Shown: positions 1 to 7,763 of the stretch, piece after piece
Numbering within the stretch: the first letter of the stretch is position 1
Layout: the number at the start of each line of letters is the position of its first letter
Origin: Lacrimispora amygdalina
Lineage (GTDB): Bacteria; Bacillota; Clostridia; Lachnospirales; Lachnospiraceae
Reading direction: 5' to 3'
DNA length: 64,000 bases
Assembly (NCBI RefSeq): GCF_003432035.1
Contig: NZ_QOHO01000043.1
Coordinates: 1-64,000, forward strand
Program-made: the position numbers and the translations under genes
Notes under the pieces: model-generated
What the model was told of the DNA's origin: nothing
Databases searched by the model: none
Seen by the model: only the letters and a program-made list of their open reading frames with translations

Positions 1-189
1 TACTATATTGACATAAATCCAAGGATAATTAAAATCGTTGTAACGCACCCACATGGAGCTTTTATTTCAGCGTTATCAATACCTATTTCTAGGCTTACGG
101 CTTCCCCCGACATTCGACAATTTAAGGCTTATCACCTAGGGTATGCTAAGAGGCATAAATGATTATACATTAGACACTCTCTACATTAA
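1..189 (-). other. 5' part of a probable group I intron in the tape-measure gene
   Basis: Downstream of the tape-measure reading frame the minus strand stops coding. It shows conserved-core-like stretches (AAATTGTCG, GGGGAAGCC, TAAGCCTAG) typical of the P3-P4-P6 part of group I introns. The tape-measure frame ends in 10-15 residues that do not look like tape measure. I infer that the exon ends shortly before 190-260 and that the intron continues left of the window, where its P7/P3 region, 3' splice site and the second exon would lie. The 5' splice site cannot be fixed from this fragment. Confidence 0.45.
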
Positions 190-3027
190 TTACATGGCTA
201 AATATTGTAATCCTATGTATAAAGGGGCGCGGTACAATTTACCCATACCTGTTTTGTTCATCAATAGCCCACTTAATGCTCCAAGTGTGCCACCGATAGA
301 ACTTATATTTCCACCAAGAGAGTTTATATATTTGATAGCAGATGCTAGCGAATCTAAACCTTTTACTCCTGTGGTTCCTAAATCTACAAAGAATTTTACC
401 AGTTCAGAGTCAATTATTGTATTGGACAAAGACTGAAATGCTGAGACATTTTGAGAAATTTTACCACTGATACTATCAAGGTATTTTTCATTTTCCTTAG
501 TAGCACTACCCACACTGTTAATCGCCTGTTCTGTTGCTTTTTCGGCATCTGAGAACTGTTGGGTAATTGCATTCCAAGTTGTTACGTTTCTCTTACCAGC
601 AGCAAGTTCTGCATAATACTGTTTCTGCTTATCAGTAAGGGTTGGTAATACCTTTGAGTAATCTTGGGCAATCTGATATATACTTCTAAGATTTCCATCA
701 GCATCCTCAATGGCTATGCCAATTTTACCAAAACTTTTTTGTAGTTCTGCTGATAATCCATCAATACTTTCTCCGTCTTCGTTTACACCTCGTAAGCGAG
801 CAGAAAGAGTAATAAGGGAGGTTGACACTTTTTCAACATTACGCAATTGTGCATAACCCGCTGTAAGCAATCCTATTGTTTCTTGAATTGTAGTTCCACT
901 TTGAGCCATGGTTCCAGCGGTACGTTCTAATCCTTCTGCTAATTCGTCAAAACCAATTGGACTCTGGTTAGATGTACTGTTTAACATATCAACAATAGAC
1001 ATGGTTTGAGATTCAGCCATATCATATCCTTTTAGTACAGATATAAGCGTTCCTGCCGCATCAGTTGTCTCGGTAATTCCTTCTGCGACGTTTGTCATCA
1101 TAAGCGCAGCTTCTGCCATATCCATACTATCAGATAATTCATAACCAGCACGTTTAAACTCGGTTATGGCATCAATTACCTGGGTTCCAGTTTTACCTAC
1201 AGTTTCCCCTAATTTGTATGCTTTATCTGTAATCTCAGCTAATCCCTTTGCGGATAAATCGGAAACCTTTGATAACTCAAGTAGAGAATTATCTAGGTTT
1301 ATAACTTCTTCCCTCATTTTTCTCAATGAATTTAATCCGGTCATAATTAACCCGGAAACACTTACCCATGAGAAAAATTTACTTCCCATATCTTTGACGG
1401 AATCCCATGGAGTTTTTCCCAACAAATTCATTTCTCTAGCATTAATTTTAATCTTCTCAAACTCAGCATTAAGTTTGTCATACTCAGATGTTGGTAAATT
1501 CGGTTTTTTCAACCCATCAAGAACCCTATTTACGTCAGCGCCTAATAATTTCATAGCTTTACTATTATTATCTGCCCATGTTTTAATGGAATTGGTTTTT
1601 GATAGTCGCTGAGAATCAGTTGCTAATTTATTTGTTTTGAGCGTGACTTCTGAAACGGATATTCCGGCAGATTTAGCAGAATCAGAGAATGATTTAAACC
1701 TACTATTGACGACAGAAAAATCACCTTGCGTTTTTACTTTAGATAAATCACTAAGCAAACTCTCAACACTAACTTCTGCTCCATTAATTTGAGTTTTGAA
1801 TTTATTAATCTCTGGACTAATTCTCTGAATATCTGCGATTTTTGCTTCAAGACCAGAAACATTAATTCCAACTTTTTCATCTTTATTGATGGCAACAGTT
1901 TCAGCCTTTACTTTTGATAGTTCTGATCTAGCAACCCTTAATTGATCATTAAAAGTATTCAGAGAAGCAGTATCTCCAACTTTAGATAAAGCAACATCTA
2001 AGTCATTTACGGTTTTTGTAATTTGAGGAAAATCTTTTGCATCAGCTTTTAATTTTTCTAAGTCATTGTTGGCAATCGAGAGTCCAGAATTAAAGTCAGT
2101 TCCCTTTAATTTGCTAGAAACATTTTCTGCATTTCGATATTCCTTGACCATACTTTGCAAAATGGAAATTTGTTTTTTCGCTTCTACTTCCATATCTGCA
2201 AAATTAGACTTAGAAGCCGCACCAACGCTATTAATACTAGCTTTTACCACTTCGTACTGTTTTGATAGAGAGTCAATATTAGCCTGCGATTTAATTGGCT
2301 TTGATGAATTTTGATCTTTATAACCAGATTGGATAGAATCAAGTGAGTTACTTAATTGCCCAACTAATCTTTTTTGCTGACTTATGAAGTTGTCTGTTTT
2401 AATTGTTGCGGTATCAAGTGATTTTGAATACTGTCCTGCAACCTCCACAAACCCACGAAGAGCTTCTTCTTCCCCGTTTGCATTTTTATTGGTTCCAATT
2501 TGTCTCCACGCTATTGTTTTTTTTATTACTTCATTAAGTTCATTCTTATAAGAAACAGTAGCTTGATGAAGTCTTGTAATATTTTTACCAGCATCTTTAT
2601 CAAATGAAGTACGGGTATCTATTTTTATATCTGTAAGTTGACCCTTAGCTTCAGTCCAATTGCTTACTAACCCTTCCATTTCACGTTTGAATTCATTGGA
2701 TGTAGAGGGGTCAATTTTGAAATATTTCCCCATTGATTTAGAGCTAACATTTGATATTGCCTTATCTGCATTATCAGAAATCAACTGTCCAACGGTTTTT
2801 CCAATCTGTTTCGCCTGATTCTGTAATTGGTTTGTATTACCAAACACGAGGTTAATGTCAATTCCGTTTTTAGTTAACTGATTTTTTAATTCAGTAATTG
2901 CCGACTGATCTAAATTTAGTTTAGATACAGTTACAGCCAAATCTTTAATTGCCTCGGCTTGTTTTTGTAAATCACCTTTGGCATTAGCATCTAATAAGGC
3001 ACCAAGCTGAATTTTATAATCGTTCAT
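190..3027 (-). CDS. Phage tail tape measure protein (TP901-type), 5' exon
   Basis: This 945-residue frame encodes the protein that sets tail length and forms the tail-tube core. Residues 1-540 are long coiled-coil-like helices rich in K, S, N and D. A conserved TP901-type tape-measure core follows (around 565-800: small-residue helices, KRAGYELSDSMDMAEAA, SPIGFDELAEGLERTAGT). Hydrophobic glycine-rich segments near 900-935 resemble the membrane-insertion region. The ATG at 3027 follows AAAGGGGTGATAG. The C-terminus is abrupt and its last residues look intronic, so the full protein is probably longer after splicing. It is preceded by a strong intrinsic terminator although the upstream tail gene is co-directional. 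Confidence 0.85.
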   Translation of the reverse strand: MNDYKIQLGALLDANAKGDLQKQAEAIKDLAVTVSKLNLDQSAITELKNQLTKNGIDINLVFGNTNQLQNQAKQIGKTVGQLISDNADKAISNVSSKSMGKYFKIDPSTSNEFKREMEGLVSNWTEAKGQLTDIKIDTRTSFDKDAGKNITRLHQATVSYKNELNEVIKKTIAWRQIGTNKNANGEEEALRGFVEVAGQYSKSLDTATIKTDNFISQQKRLVGQLSNSLDSIQSGYKDQNSSKPIKSQANIDSLSKQYEVVKASINSVGAASKSNFADMEVEAKKQISILQSMVKEYRNAENVSSKLKGTDFNSGLSIANNDLEKLKADAKDFPQITKTVNDLDVALSKVGDTASLNTFNDQLRVARSELSKVKAETVAINKDEKVGINVSGLEAKIADIQRISPEINKFKTQINGAEVSVESLLSDLSKVKTQGDFSVVNSRFKSFSDSAKSAGISVSEVTLKTNKLATDSQRLSKTNSIKTWADNNSKAMKLLGADVNRVLDGLKKPNLPTSEYDKLNAEFEKIKINAREMNLLGKTPWDSVKDMGSKFFSWVSVSGLIMTGLNSLRKMREEVINLDNSLLELSKVSDLSAKGLAEITDKAYKLGETVGKTGTQVIDAITEFKRAGYELSDSMDMAEAALMMTNVAEGITETTDAAGTLISVLKGYDMAESQTMSIVDMLNSTSNQSPIGFDELAEGLERTAGTMAQSGTTIQETIGLLTAGYAQLRNVEKVSTSLITLSARLRGVNEDGESIDGLSAELQKSFGKIGIAIEDADGNLRSIYQIAQDYSKVLPTLTDKQKQYYAELAAGKRNVTTWNAITQQFSDAEKATEQAINSVGSATKENEKYLDSISGKISQNVSAFQSLSNTIIDSELVKFFVDLGTTGVKGLDSLASAIKYINSLGGNISSIGGTLGALSGLLMNKTGMGKLYRAPLYIGLQYLAM

Positions 3028-3047
3028 TATTCTATCACCCCTTTAAC

Positions 3048-3074
3048 AAAAAAAAGACTAACATAAATTAGTCT
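3048..3074 (-). terminator. Intrinsic terminator between tail genes
   Basis: On the minus strand AGACTAA, a 6-nt loop and TTAGTCT are followed by a run of eight T. It lies between the stop of the 3073-3576 gene and the start of the tape-measure gene, with no clear promoter in the 45-bp gap. Confidence 0.85.
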
Positions 3075-3576
3075 AGGTTATTTTAATACCCTGTTTTATT
3101 AAGTTTTCTTTTAAAATATCAATAATTTCTCCAAGTTCCTTCAAGGCTCTGTCCCAAAATCCACCTGAATTTACACGTGCAGTATAACCGTGATTTCCGC
3201 CATCGCTATCATCATCAGGAAACCTAAAGTTTGCCCAATTGACTACATCCATACCCATAGCAAATCTGCCGTCATAATCATGTGGGTAACTTGGGTCGAA
3301 TTTTCCAGTATAAGGATAGGCATAATTGAGATAATCTTCATCTATTTTAACTTCACATGCAAACCCGTTTTTTGTTTTAACTATGTCGGTCTTTACAAGC
3401 GAAGTTAATAAACGTTCTGTTCTTTCGTATATTTTTGGTGTAAATTCTATATAGTATTGTTTTATAGAATCATCTATTGCTTTATAAACTTTTTTTTGAA
3501 CATCCGATAACATTTTCTTAGCAATTTTCTCAAATAGTTTATCTAAATCTTTTCCATTCTTAATTACAGTAGCCAT
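3073..3576 (-). CDS. Putative tail completion / minor tail protein
   Basis: This 167-residue protein sits immediately upstream of the tape-measure gene, where tail-completion (HK97 gp10-like) or tail-assembly proteins are common. The N-terminus is helical with many lysines. The middle is beta-rich and ends in a Gly/Asp/Tyr-rich stretch (YPHDYDGRFAMGMDVV). No catalytic motif is visible. The start ATG lies just after the stop of the 75-residue gene, suggesting translational coupling. The assignment rests on position and size more than on sequence. Confidence 0.55.
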   Translation of the reverse strand: MATVIKNGKDLDKLFEKIAKKMLSDVQKKVYKAIDDSIKQYYIEFTPKIYERTERLLTSLVKTDIVKTKNGFACEVKIDEDYLNYAYPYTGKFDPSYPHDYDGRFAMGMDVVNWANFRFPDDDSDGGNHGYTARVNSGGFWDRALKELGEIIDILKENLIKQGIKIT

Positions 3577-3578
3577 AG

Positions 3579-3806
3579 CTATTCTCTTTCTTTCTTATCA
3601 TTCCCATCATCCTTATGTACAGAATCATGAATAACACTAGCTAATTCAGCCAAAAATTCTTTTTTAACATCATCAGGAGTCATTTCCTTACTAGCGATAG
3701 CTAATTTGGTTAACATCTCTATATAGTCATCACTATGAGAGAGTGCCTTATAAATTTCCATTTTTAGTTTTGCATAGAATAATTTTGATTTGATGTAATT
3801 TAACAT
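3579..3806 (-). CDS. Hypothetical small tail-operon protein
   Basis: This 75-residue charged, probably helical protein has a basic N-terminus and an acidic/lysine-rich tail (HKDDGNDKKERE). The ATG at 3806 follows AAAGGAAA. It ends three bases before the next gene starts. Its place just before the tape-measure region is where phages often carry a tail assembly chaperone, but nothing in the sequence proves that role. Confidence 0.6.
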   Translation of the reverse strand: MLNYIKSKLFYAKLKMEIYKALSHSDDYIEMLTKLAIASKEMTPDDVKKEFLAELASVIHDSVHKDDGNDKKERE

Positions 3807-3820
3807 TTAAGTTTCCTTTC

Positions 3821-4003
3821 TTATTGTGAGTGAACTGAAAATTTCCAATAGTTACAATTTGTCAAAACCTCAAATTTGTTCTCGTTTGGTAGATATTTTA
3901 CTCGTGAAATTTGTGGGCTTGTAGAGCATATGTATTGATAGGTCTTTGAATCTAGGTTGTATTTATTGTCGCCTAATATTTTTGCGATTTCCCAATCATA
4001 CAT
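3821..4003 (-). CDS. Hypothetical 60-residue protein
   Basis: The start ATG overlaps the stop of the RusA-like gene (TAATG, one shared base at 4003), so it is likely translationally coupled. The protein is mixed alpha/beta with two cysteines. No family is recognised. Confidence 0.55.
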   Translation of the reverse strand: MYDWEIAKILGDNKYNLDSKTYQYICSTSPQISRVKYLPNENKFEVLTNCNYWKFSVHSQ

Positions 4004-4437
4004 TAATGAATAATCACCTCGATTTCGGTACGAGGGTTATTCTTGTCATAGCTAGTTTTTAAAGTGAGAGAGCGAAGATGCGACCCGTCGTCGTCAACAA
4101 TGAAGCCAGACTCGCTAAAGCCATCTAAAATAAATTTAGGAACCGTATTATCACAATCTATCCGTCTTTTAGTTGGCATATATGTAGTAAAAATCATTTC
4201 AAAGTTATCAAGATGTTCATTTTGTAATCCTAAATCGTTAATCCACCAAAAAATGAAATCTTTCCACTTTTGCTTTAGAGCATTCATTTGAATACGTGGC
4301 AACACCATCCAAATATTTATGGAAGGGTGGTAGGCATGTTCAATTGCCTTTTTTCTAGCTCTTGGGTGTTTGGAAAAATAATACTTATTATATTTTTCCA
4401 CCACGCCACCATCTAATATCAATTTTATTTTTTCTAT
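4003..4437 (-). CDS. RusA-like Holliday junction resolvase
   Basis: This is an endodeoxyribonuclease that resolves four-way DNA junctions. The C-terminal half carries the RusA acidic signature: RRIDCDNTVPK, then LDGFSESGFIVDDDGSH, matching the catalytic aspartates of the family. About 144 residues is a normal length. Start choice is difficult. The only conventional start, a GTG at 4476, lies inside the terminator stem of the upstream unit and has no ribosome binding site. The AAAAGGAAGTGA site instead points to ATA (4437) or ATT (4443). This is one of several apparent non-canonical starts in the window. Confidence 0.8.
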   Translation of the reverse strand: MEKIKLILDGGVVEKYNKYYFSKHPRARKKAIEHAYHPSINIWMVLPRIQMNALKQKWKDFIFWWINDLGLQNEHLDNFEMIFTTYMPTKRRIDCDNTVPKFILDGFSESGFIVDDDGSHLRSLTLKTSYDKNNPRTEIEVIIH

Positions 4438-4463
4438 GACAATTTCACTTCCTTTTCTGCAAT

Positions 4464-4495
4464 ATAAAAACTCCACCAGATTGCCCGGTGGAGTT
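4464..4495 (-). terminator. Intrinsic terminator upstream of the RusA-like gene
   Basis: On the minus strand AACTCCACC, an 8-9-nt loop and GGTGGAGTT are followed by TTTTTAT. It ends the antirepressor unit yet lies directly before the RusA-like coding region, whose only GTG candidate is inside the stem. Confidence 0.8.
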
Positions 4496-4524
4496 GTATC
4501 TATGTATTATGAATTTATGTAAAG

Positions 4525-4701
4525 TTAACTTAAAGTGTTTGTCATACTAGTCTTCGCCAAAAGACAAATATAACCTTTTGATTCCAATTCTTGTTTTAGG
4601 ACAATAGCTTCATCTAATTCCGATAACGGATAGTTGTCCTCAAAAAAGATGGAAGATATGTAATCGTCAATGGATAATGCAATAAGTTTGTAATACCCCA
4701 T
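4525..4701 (-). CDS. Hypothetical 58-residue protein coupled to the antirepressor
   Basis: The start ATG at 4701 overlaps the stop of the antirepressor gene (TAATG) and is preceded by GAGGTAGC. The protein begins MGYYKLIALSID and is acidic in the middle, then ends in TSMTNTLS. No family is recognised. The gene is closed by the terminator at 4464-4495, so it forms a two-gene unit with the antirepressor. Confidence 0.65.
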   Translation of the reverse strand: MGYYKLIALSIDDYISSIFFEDNYPLSELDEAIVLKQELESKGYICLLAKTSMTNTLS

Positions 4702-5498
4702 TATGCTACCTCTAAATATCCGTGCTTACGAAGTTGTTTTGTTATGTATGCAATGCCCTCTGGATAGACCCTTGTCTGTAAATGAGCGGTACCATCAGGA
4801 GCAATGGCAGGACACGCCATAAATTTCCCACGATGTACAGGTCTTTCATATGGAACGTTGTCTCCATTTTCATTTTTAAAGCAAATCCCGATCTCTCTTA
4901 ATCTGTCAAATAACTTATACTCACCAATTCCAATAAAGTGTGCGACTTCATTTACAGAAAATGTTCCTTTAGTATCCATTAAGAGTTTCCAGTCTTTTTC
5001 GGTTTCTTCAAGTGAAGATATTCTCTTCTTTTGAGCGGCGATAATTTCATCTTTCTTTTCAATCGTTGCATTTGCGATTTTCACTGCTCTTGCAAGAAAT
5101 ACCTCATTTGGCTCTTCTTCTATGACCGGTATATATCCACCCGTCTTGCGAATCTGAGGAAGTATTTCTGATGTCACCCACTTGCGAAACGCTCTTGCAT
5201 TCTTGGCTTTAGATTCAAACGTTAAATCATAGAGAGAATCTTCAGTAATTCGTGTAGCTTCAAAGTTGCTATCTAACGTTATTGTTTCAAAGTTGTCACC
5301 TGGTGACAACCCTTTAATAGAAAGGCTTTCACAGATATGCACTATTTTATCCTTTCTCAGATATGTACGTCCTTTTGCCTGTTTGGTGTATCCTAAACAT
5401 GAACAAACTTCTCCAAGAAAAAAATAAATGTCTTCATTAAATTTTGTGACAGTTAATTTACCAAATTCAATGTTCTTAAAAATTTTTAAATCATTCAT
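4701..5498 (-). CDS. Phage antirepressor, Bro-N plus KilAC-type domains
   Basis: This 265-residue DNA-binding antirepressor probably inactivates a phage repressor or acts as a regulator. Residues 10-115 form a Bro-N domain (FFLGEVCSCLGYTKQAKG ... ARAFRKWVTSEILPQIRK, GGYIP). Residues about 175-262 look like a KilAC/ANT C-terminal domain (FSVNEVAHFIGIGEYKLFDRL, then ITKQLRKHG). The ATG follows TGGAGGAATTAAATA. It lies, unusually, inside the tail gene block with its own terminator, as an independently acquired unit (moron) would. Three more antirepressor-type genes occur elsewhere in the window. Confidence 0.88.
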   Translation of the reverse strand: MNDLKIFKNIEFGKLTVTKFNEDIYFFLGEVCSCLGYTKQAKGRTYLRKDKIVHICESLSIKGLSPGDNFETITLDSNFEATRITEDSLYDLTFESKAKNARAFRKWVTSEILPQIRKTGGYIPVIEEEPNEVFLARAVKIANATIEKKDEIIAAQKKRISSLEETEKDWKLLMDTKGTFSVNEVAHFIGIGEYKLFDRLREIGICFKNENGDNVPYERPVHRGKFMACPAIAPDGTAHLQTRVYPEGIAYITKQLRKHGYLEVA

Positions 5499-5587
5499 TA
5501 TTTAATTCCTCCATTCAATGTTGTAAAAATGAGTTGGAGTGTGTATAATGATAATACGCACTCATGCTACCTAGTGTTTGTGCGATA

Positions 5588-5627
5588 AAAGGTGCTGCCG
5601 ACTTGTCCAGAGTGGGGCAGTGCCTTT
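5588..5627 (+). terminator. Bidirectional-looking terminator hairpin
   Basis: AAAGGTGCTGCC and GGCAGTGCCTTT pair over 12 bp as plus-strand RNA, using two G-U pairs, followed by ATTTTTT. On the minus strand two A-C mismatches weaken the stem, though TTTT follows there too. It lies between the RHH gene and the antirepressor. Confidence 0.55.
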
Positions 5628-5793
5628 ATTTTTTGATTTTCTCTAATATTTCTGACGCACTTATACCACTGTTCAAATATATCTCTACAAATTCTTTTAT
5701 GAATCCTTGAACAGAAATTCCATCTTTTATCGTCTTTAACTTAAGACTTTGATGAATGTCGTCATCTAATCGCACAATTATCTGTTTAATAAT
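5626..5793 (-). CDS. Small ribbon-helix-helix (Arc/CopG-like) regulator with ATT start
   Basis: The product is about 55 residues. It reads QIIVRLDDDIHQSLK near the N-terminus and then KDGISVQGFIKEFVEIYL, the strand-helix-helix pattern of small DNA-binding regulators. GGAGG lies six bases before ATT ATT, and the frame has no ATG or TTG; the only GTG is 24 bases downstream inside the conserved strand. I therefore place the start at ATT 5793 (5790 possible). A promoter with a palindromic operator lies just upstream and fits autoregulation. It is probably the local repressor of the RHH-antirepressor cassette. Confidence 0.65.
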   Translation of the reverse strand: MIKQIIVRLDDDIHQSLKLKTIKDGISVQGFIKEFVEIYLNSGISASEILEKIKK

Positions 5794-5826
5794 TTTACAC
5801 CTCCATCTATAATATTTGATAATAAG

Positions 5827-5868
5827 ATATCATGATATTATGATAGCATGAATGCAGAAATAAGTCAA
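5827..5868 (-). promoter_or_regulatory. Promoter with palindromic operator for the RHH regulator
   Basis: On the minus strand there is TTGACT at 5868-5863, a 17-bp spacer and TATCAT at 5845-5840. ATATCATGATAT, a perfect 12-bp palindrome at 5827-5838, overlaps the transcription start. The palindrome suits a dimeric RHH repressor. Confidence 0.7.
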
Positions 5869-5903
5869 CTCATTTTATTATTTCCTCTATGGCTTTATAA
5901 ATA

Positions 5904-5967
5904 GGATAGTGAACGTGGTCAGAGGATTCCCACTTCGCAAAGGAGCGACCTTCGCTATTCACTACCC
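5904..5967. other. Large imperfect hairpin in a non-coding gap
   Basis: GGATAGTGAA at 5904-5913 pairs with TTCACTACCC at 5958-5967 around smaller hairpins. A further stem, GGCGAG/CTCGCC, follows near 5970-5995. The gap 5870-6065 has no convincing gene. The elements may form a small structured RNA or decayed intron sequence. Confidence 0.35.
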
Positions 5968-6065
5968 AAGGGCGAGTTCAATAACCTCTCGCCACACAGA
6001 TATGAAAATACCTGCATCAACCTATTGGTGCTCATGTAGATATTCTCTATTTTGAAATGCAAAAA

Positions 6066-6101
6066 GAGCGAAATCAAATTAATGAAATCGCCCTTTAATC
6101 A
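6066..6101 (-). terminator. Intrinsic terminator after the holin-type genes
   Basis: On the minus strand AAAGGGCGATTTCA, a short loop and a partly mismatched TGATTTCGCTC are followed by TTTTTG, directly behind the stop of the 6103-6627 gene. Confidence 0.7.
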
Positions 6102-6102
6102 G

Positions 6103-6627
6103 TTAATCTACTACATTCAATTCTCGCATAACCGGCTCAACGACACTATGAATGAATCCGTTGCCGCCGTGTGATTCGTAGCTTTTAAATAAATCCCAAA
6201 AGGCATCCTTTTCCAGTGCGCTCCATTCACCAAGATCTTTATATTTCTTATAATAAATAATTATAGTGTCTTTTAACTTTGCCATTTCTGTCTCGTCCAT
6301 CTTGTTCTGCATAAAGGTGATTTGATCACTCAACGTATCAATTTTATTCGATACACTTTGCAAGTTTTCCTTTAATTTTTCATCATGCTTAATAGACTGT
6401 TCTACGTCGATGGCTCTTTGTTTCCATAAGTCATCAAGGCTTTTGGCTGTCTGTATAATAAGTCGTCTCTCTTCATTTTTTTGTTTTACCCACCTGACCG
6501 GTTTACCAATTGCCACAGAGAACTTTTCTATTGCGACTTGGGCGGCAACAAAGATAGCCAATATTTGAAAACCTGTTGTCACCCATGTCAATATGTCAAT
6601 ATTTTGTAATTCCGCAAGTTTTTTCAC
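6103..6627 (-). CDS. Holin-associated membrane protein with coiled coil
   Basis: This 174-residue protein has one N-terminal membrane segment (around 14-33: WVTTGFQILAIFVAAQVAIE). A long charged helical region with coiled-coil spacing follows (around 60-130). Its position right after the LLH-type holin and in front of a terminator fits a second holin, antiholin or spanin-like lysis accessory. The GTG start at 6627 follows AGAGGTAGGTACATAATGA; an ATG four bases upstream is in another frame and ends after 11 codons. Confidence 0.6.
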   Translation of the reverse strand: MKKLAELQNIDILTWVTTGFQILAIFVAAQVAIEKFSVAIGKPVRWVKQKNEERRLIIQTAKSLDDLWKQRAIDVEQSIKHDEKLKENLQSVSNKIDTLSDQITFMQNKMDETEMAKLKDTIIIYYKKYKDLGEWSALEKDAFWDLFKSYESHGGNGFIHSVVEPVMRELNVVD

Positions 6628-6650
6628 TCATTATGTACCTACCTCTCGAA

Positions 6651-7040
6651 TTATAACGCTTTATTTTTGATATCAAATAATGCGGTGCCAACCAATGAAT
6701 CTAAATAATCTTCAAAATCAGAATTGGCTTCTTTCAAACTTCTGTAAATGGAAGTTGATAATGCCTGACACACTTTAGTCTTGGCAAGTTCTTTTACTTC
6801 CTCCTGTTTTTCAGGTGTCCAGTCCGATGTTTTCTTAATATGTTTCACTTCTACCTCATAAACCGATTTTACCGATTTGACAACTTCCTCATATAAAATG
6901 GAAGCATATTTATCTAGTTTCTTTGTTTCAGTCCATGCGTAAATCTGCTTCCATGCATATCCTAAAATTGGAACCAAAACAACCGTCCATATAGTGGACA
7001 ACACTTCCATAATATTGATATTCTGCAATACTTCATTCAT
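6651..7040 (-). CDS. Phage holin, LLH-like
   Basis: This 129-residue protein has a single N-terminal membrane helix (around 12-30, VLSTIWTVVLVPILGYAW) and a long soluble alpha-helical C-terminus, the usual form of LLH-family phage holins. It would assemble in the host membrane and time lysis. The ATG follows GGAGGTATTATATT. A folded leader lies upstream at 7071-7135. The endolysin is 14 kb away, so the lysis genes are not in one cassette. Confidence 0.75.
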   Translation of the reverse strand: MNEVLQNINIMEVLSTIWTVVLVPILGYAWKQIYAWTETKKLDKYASILYEEVVKSVKSVYEVEVKHIKKTSDWTPEKQEEVKELAKTKVCQALSTSIYRSLKEANSDFEDYLDSLVGTALFDIKNKAL

Positions 7041-7070
7041 AATATAATACCTCCATTCTGAAATAGGAGA

Positions 7071-7135
7071 GTAGCAGATTCTCGGCTATTTCACATATGC
7101 TGTGTGTCATGTGGTCACGAGTATATCTGATCTAC
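7071..7135 (-). promoter_or_regulatory. Structured 5' leader upstream of the holin gene
   Basis: The minus strand can fold into three nested stems: GTAG-CAGAT with ATCTG-CTAC (two-base bulge), CTCG with CGAG, and CACAT with ATGTG. It ends about 30 bases before the holin start. It has no T-loop or CCA end, so it is not a tRNA. It could control lysis timing. Confidence 0.45.
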
Positions 7136-7176
7136 TTTTACACTCATTATCTTGAGCAACCTATATTGATTTGACA

Positions 7177-7380
7177 TCAGTTTTCGTATTTTTTATCAGC
7201 ATACATTTCTGACAATGCATCCCACAATGATTTACACTTTTTATATTTCCAGACAGATATCTTATCTGTGCTAGTATATACCCATGTATAACGAATTCCT
7301 TTTGATTTCAGAAAGGCAACCTCATTAACAAATGAAGTTGCATATTCTTTATCCCACTTGTTTTTATTTTCCATATTCAT
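7177..7380 (-). CDS. Hypothetical small phage protein
   Basis: This is about 67 residues with the pattern FLKSKGIRYTWVYT ... WKYKKCKSLWDALSEMY, which resembles small conserved clostridial-phage proteins of unknown role. The frame extends to 7416, but that start lies inside a terminator stem, so MNMENK (7380) or MENK (7374) is preferred. No ribosome binding site is visible, so translation may be leaderless or weak. Confidence 0.5.
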   Translation of the reverse strand: MNMENKNKWDKEYATSFVNEVAFLKSKGIRYTWVYTSTDKISVWKYKKCKSLWDALSEMYADKKYEN

Positions 7381-7390
7381 TATTAATCGT

Positions 7391-7449
7391 AAAAAAATGG
7401 GACACATAAATATCAATTAAATAGATTAAAAGAATTTTATGCATCCCAT
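7391..7449 (-). terminator. Strong intrinsic terminator
   Basis: The minus strand has ATGGGA-GCATAAA paired with TTTATGT-TCCCAT (about 13 bp, one G-U and a single-base bulge), followed by seven T. It lies between the zinc-ribbon gene and the next co-directional gene. Confidence 0.8.
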
Positions 7450-7453
7450 CTCT

Positions 7454-7714
7454 CTATTCAATCTGCTCGCTTTCCTTTTCATTTACAGAAGTACTCTTAT
7501 TAGGTTTTCTTTCTTTAACCCTATTAGTTGCTTCTGTATTGCTCTTGTTGTCGATATCTCTTGCGGATATGACTTTTTGCAAATATTCCTGTCCGCATTC
7601 AACGGAGCACGCCACCGTCCTCCAATGAAAAGCCGTATTATCATGTTCACAATCGCTGCAAGGAGTGTATAATTTACCACATATCTTACACGGTTTTTGG
7701 ACTTTATATGCCAT
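7454..7714 (-). CDS. Small zinc-ribbon protein
   Basis: This 86-residue protein has a CxxC (CKIC), CSDC, then HWRTVACSVECGQEYL, giving six cysteines and histidine ligands of a treble-clef/zinc-ribbon type (residues 8-45). A polar Lys/Asn/Glu-rich tail follows. The ATG at 7714 (MAYKVQKPCKIC) follows GAAAGGATACTT; an earlier in-frame start lacks a site. It directly follows the tail-tube gene. A role in tail assembly or DNA/RNA binding is possible but not shown. Confidence 0.65.
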   Translation of the reverse strand: MAYKVQKPCKICGKLYTPCSDCEHDNTAFHWRTVACSVECGQEYLQKVISARDIDNKSNTEATNRVKERKPNKSTSVNEKESEQIE

Positions 7715-7763
7715 AAGTATCCTTTCTAACAATTTAAGAGAAAAATTACCTCTCTTGCATTGG

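Noticed and set aside
143-436. Plus-strand frame opposite the tape-measure gene
   Set aside because: It lies over the clearly coding minus strand and intron, lacks a ribosome binding site, and reads as antisense shadow.
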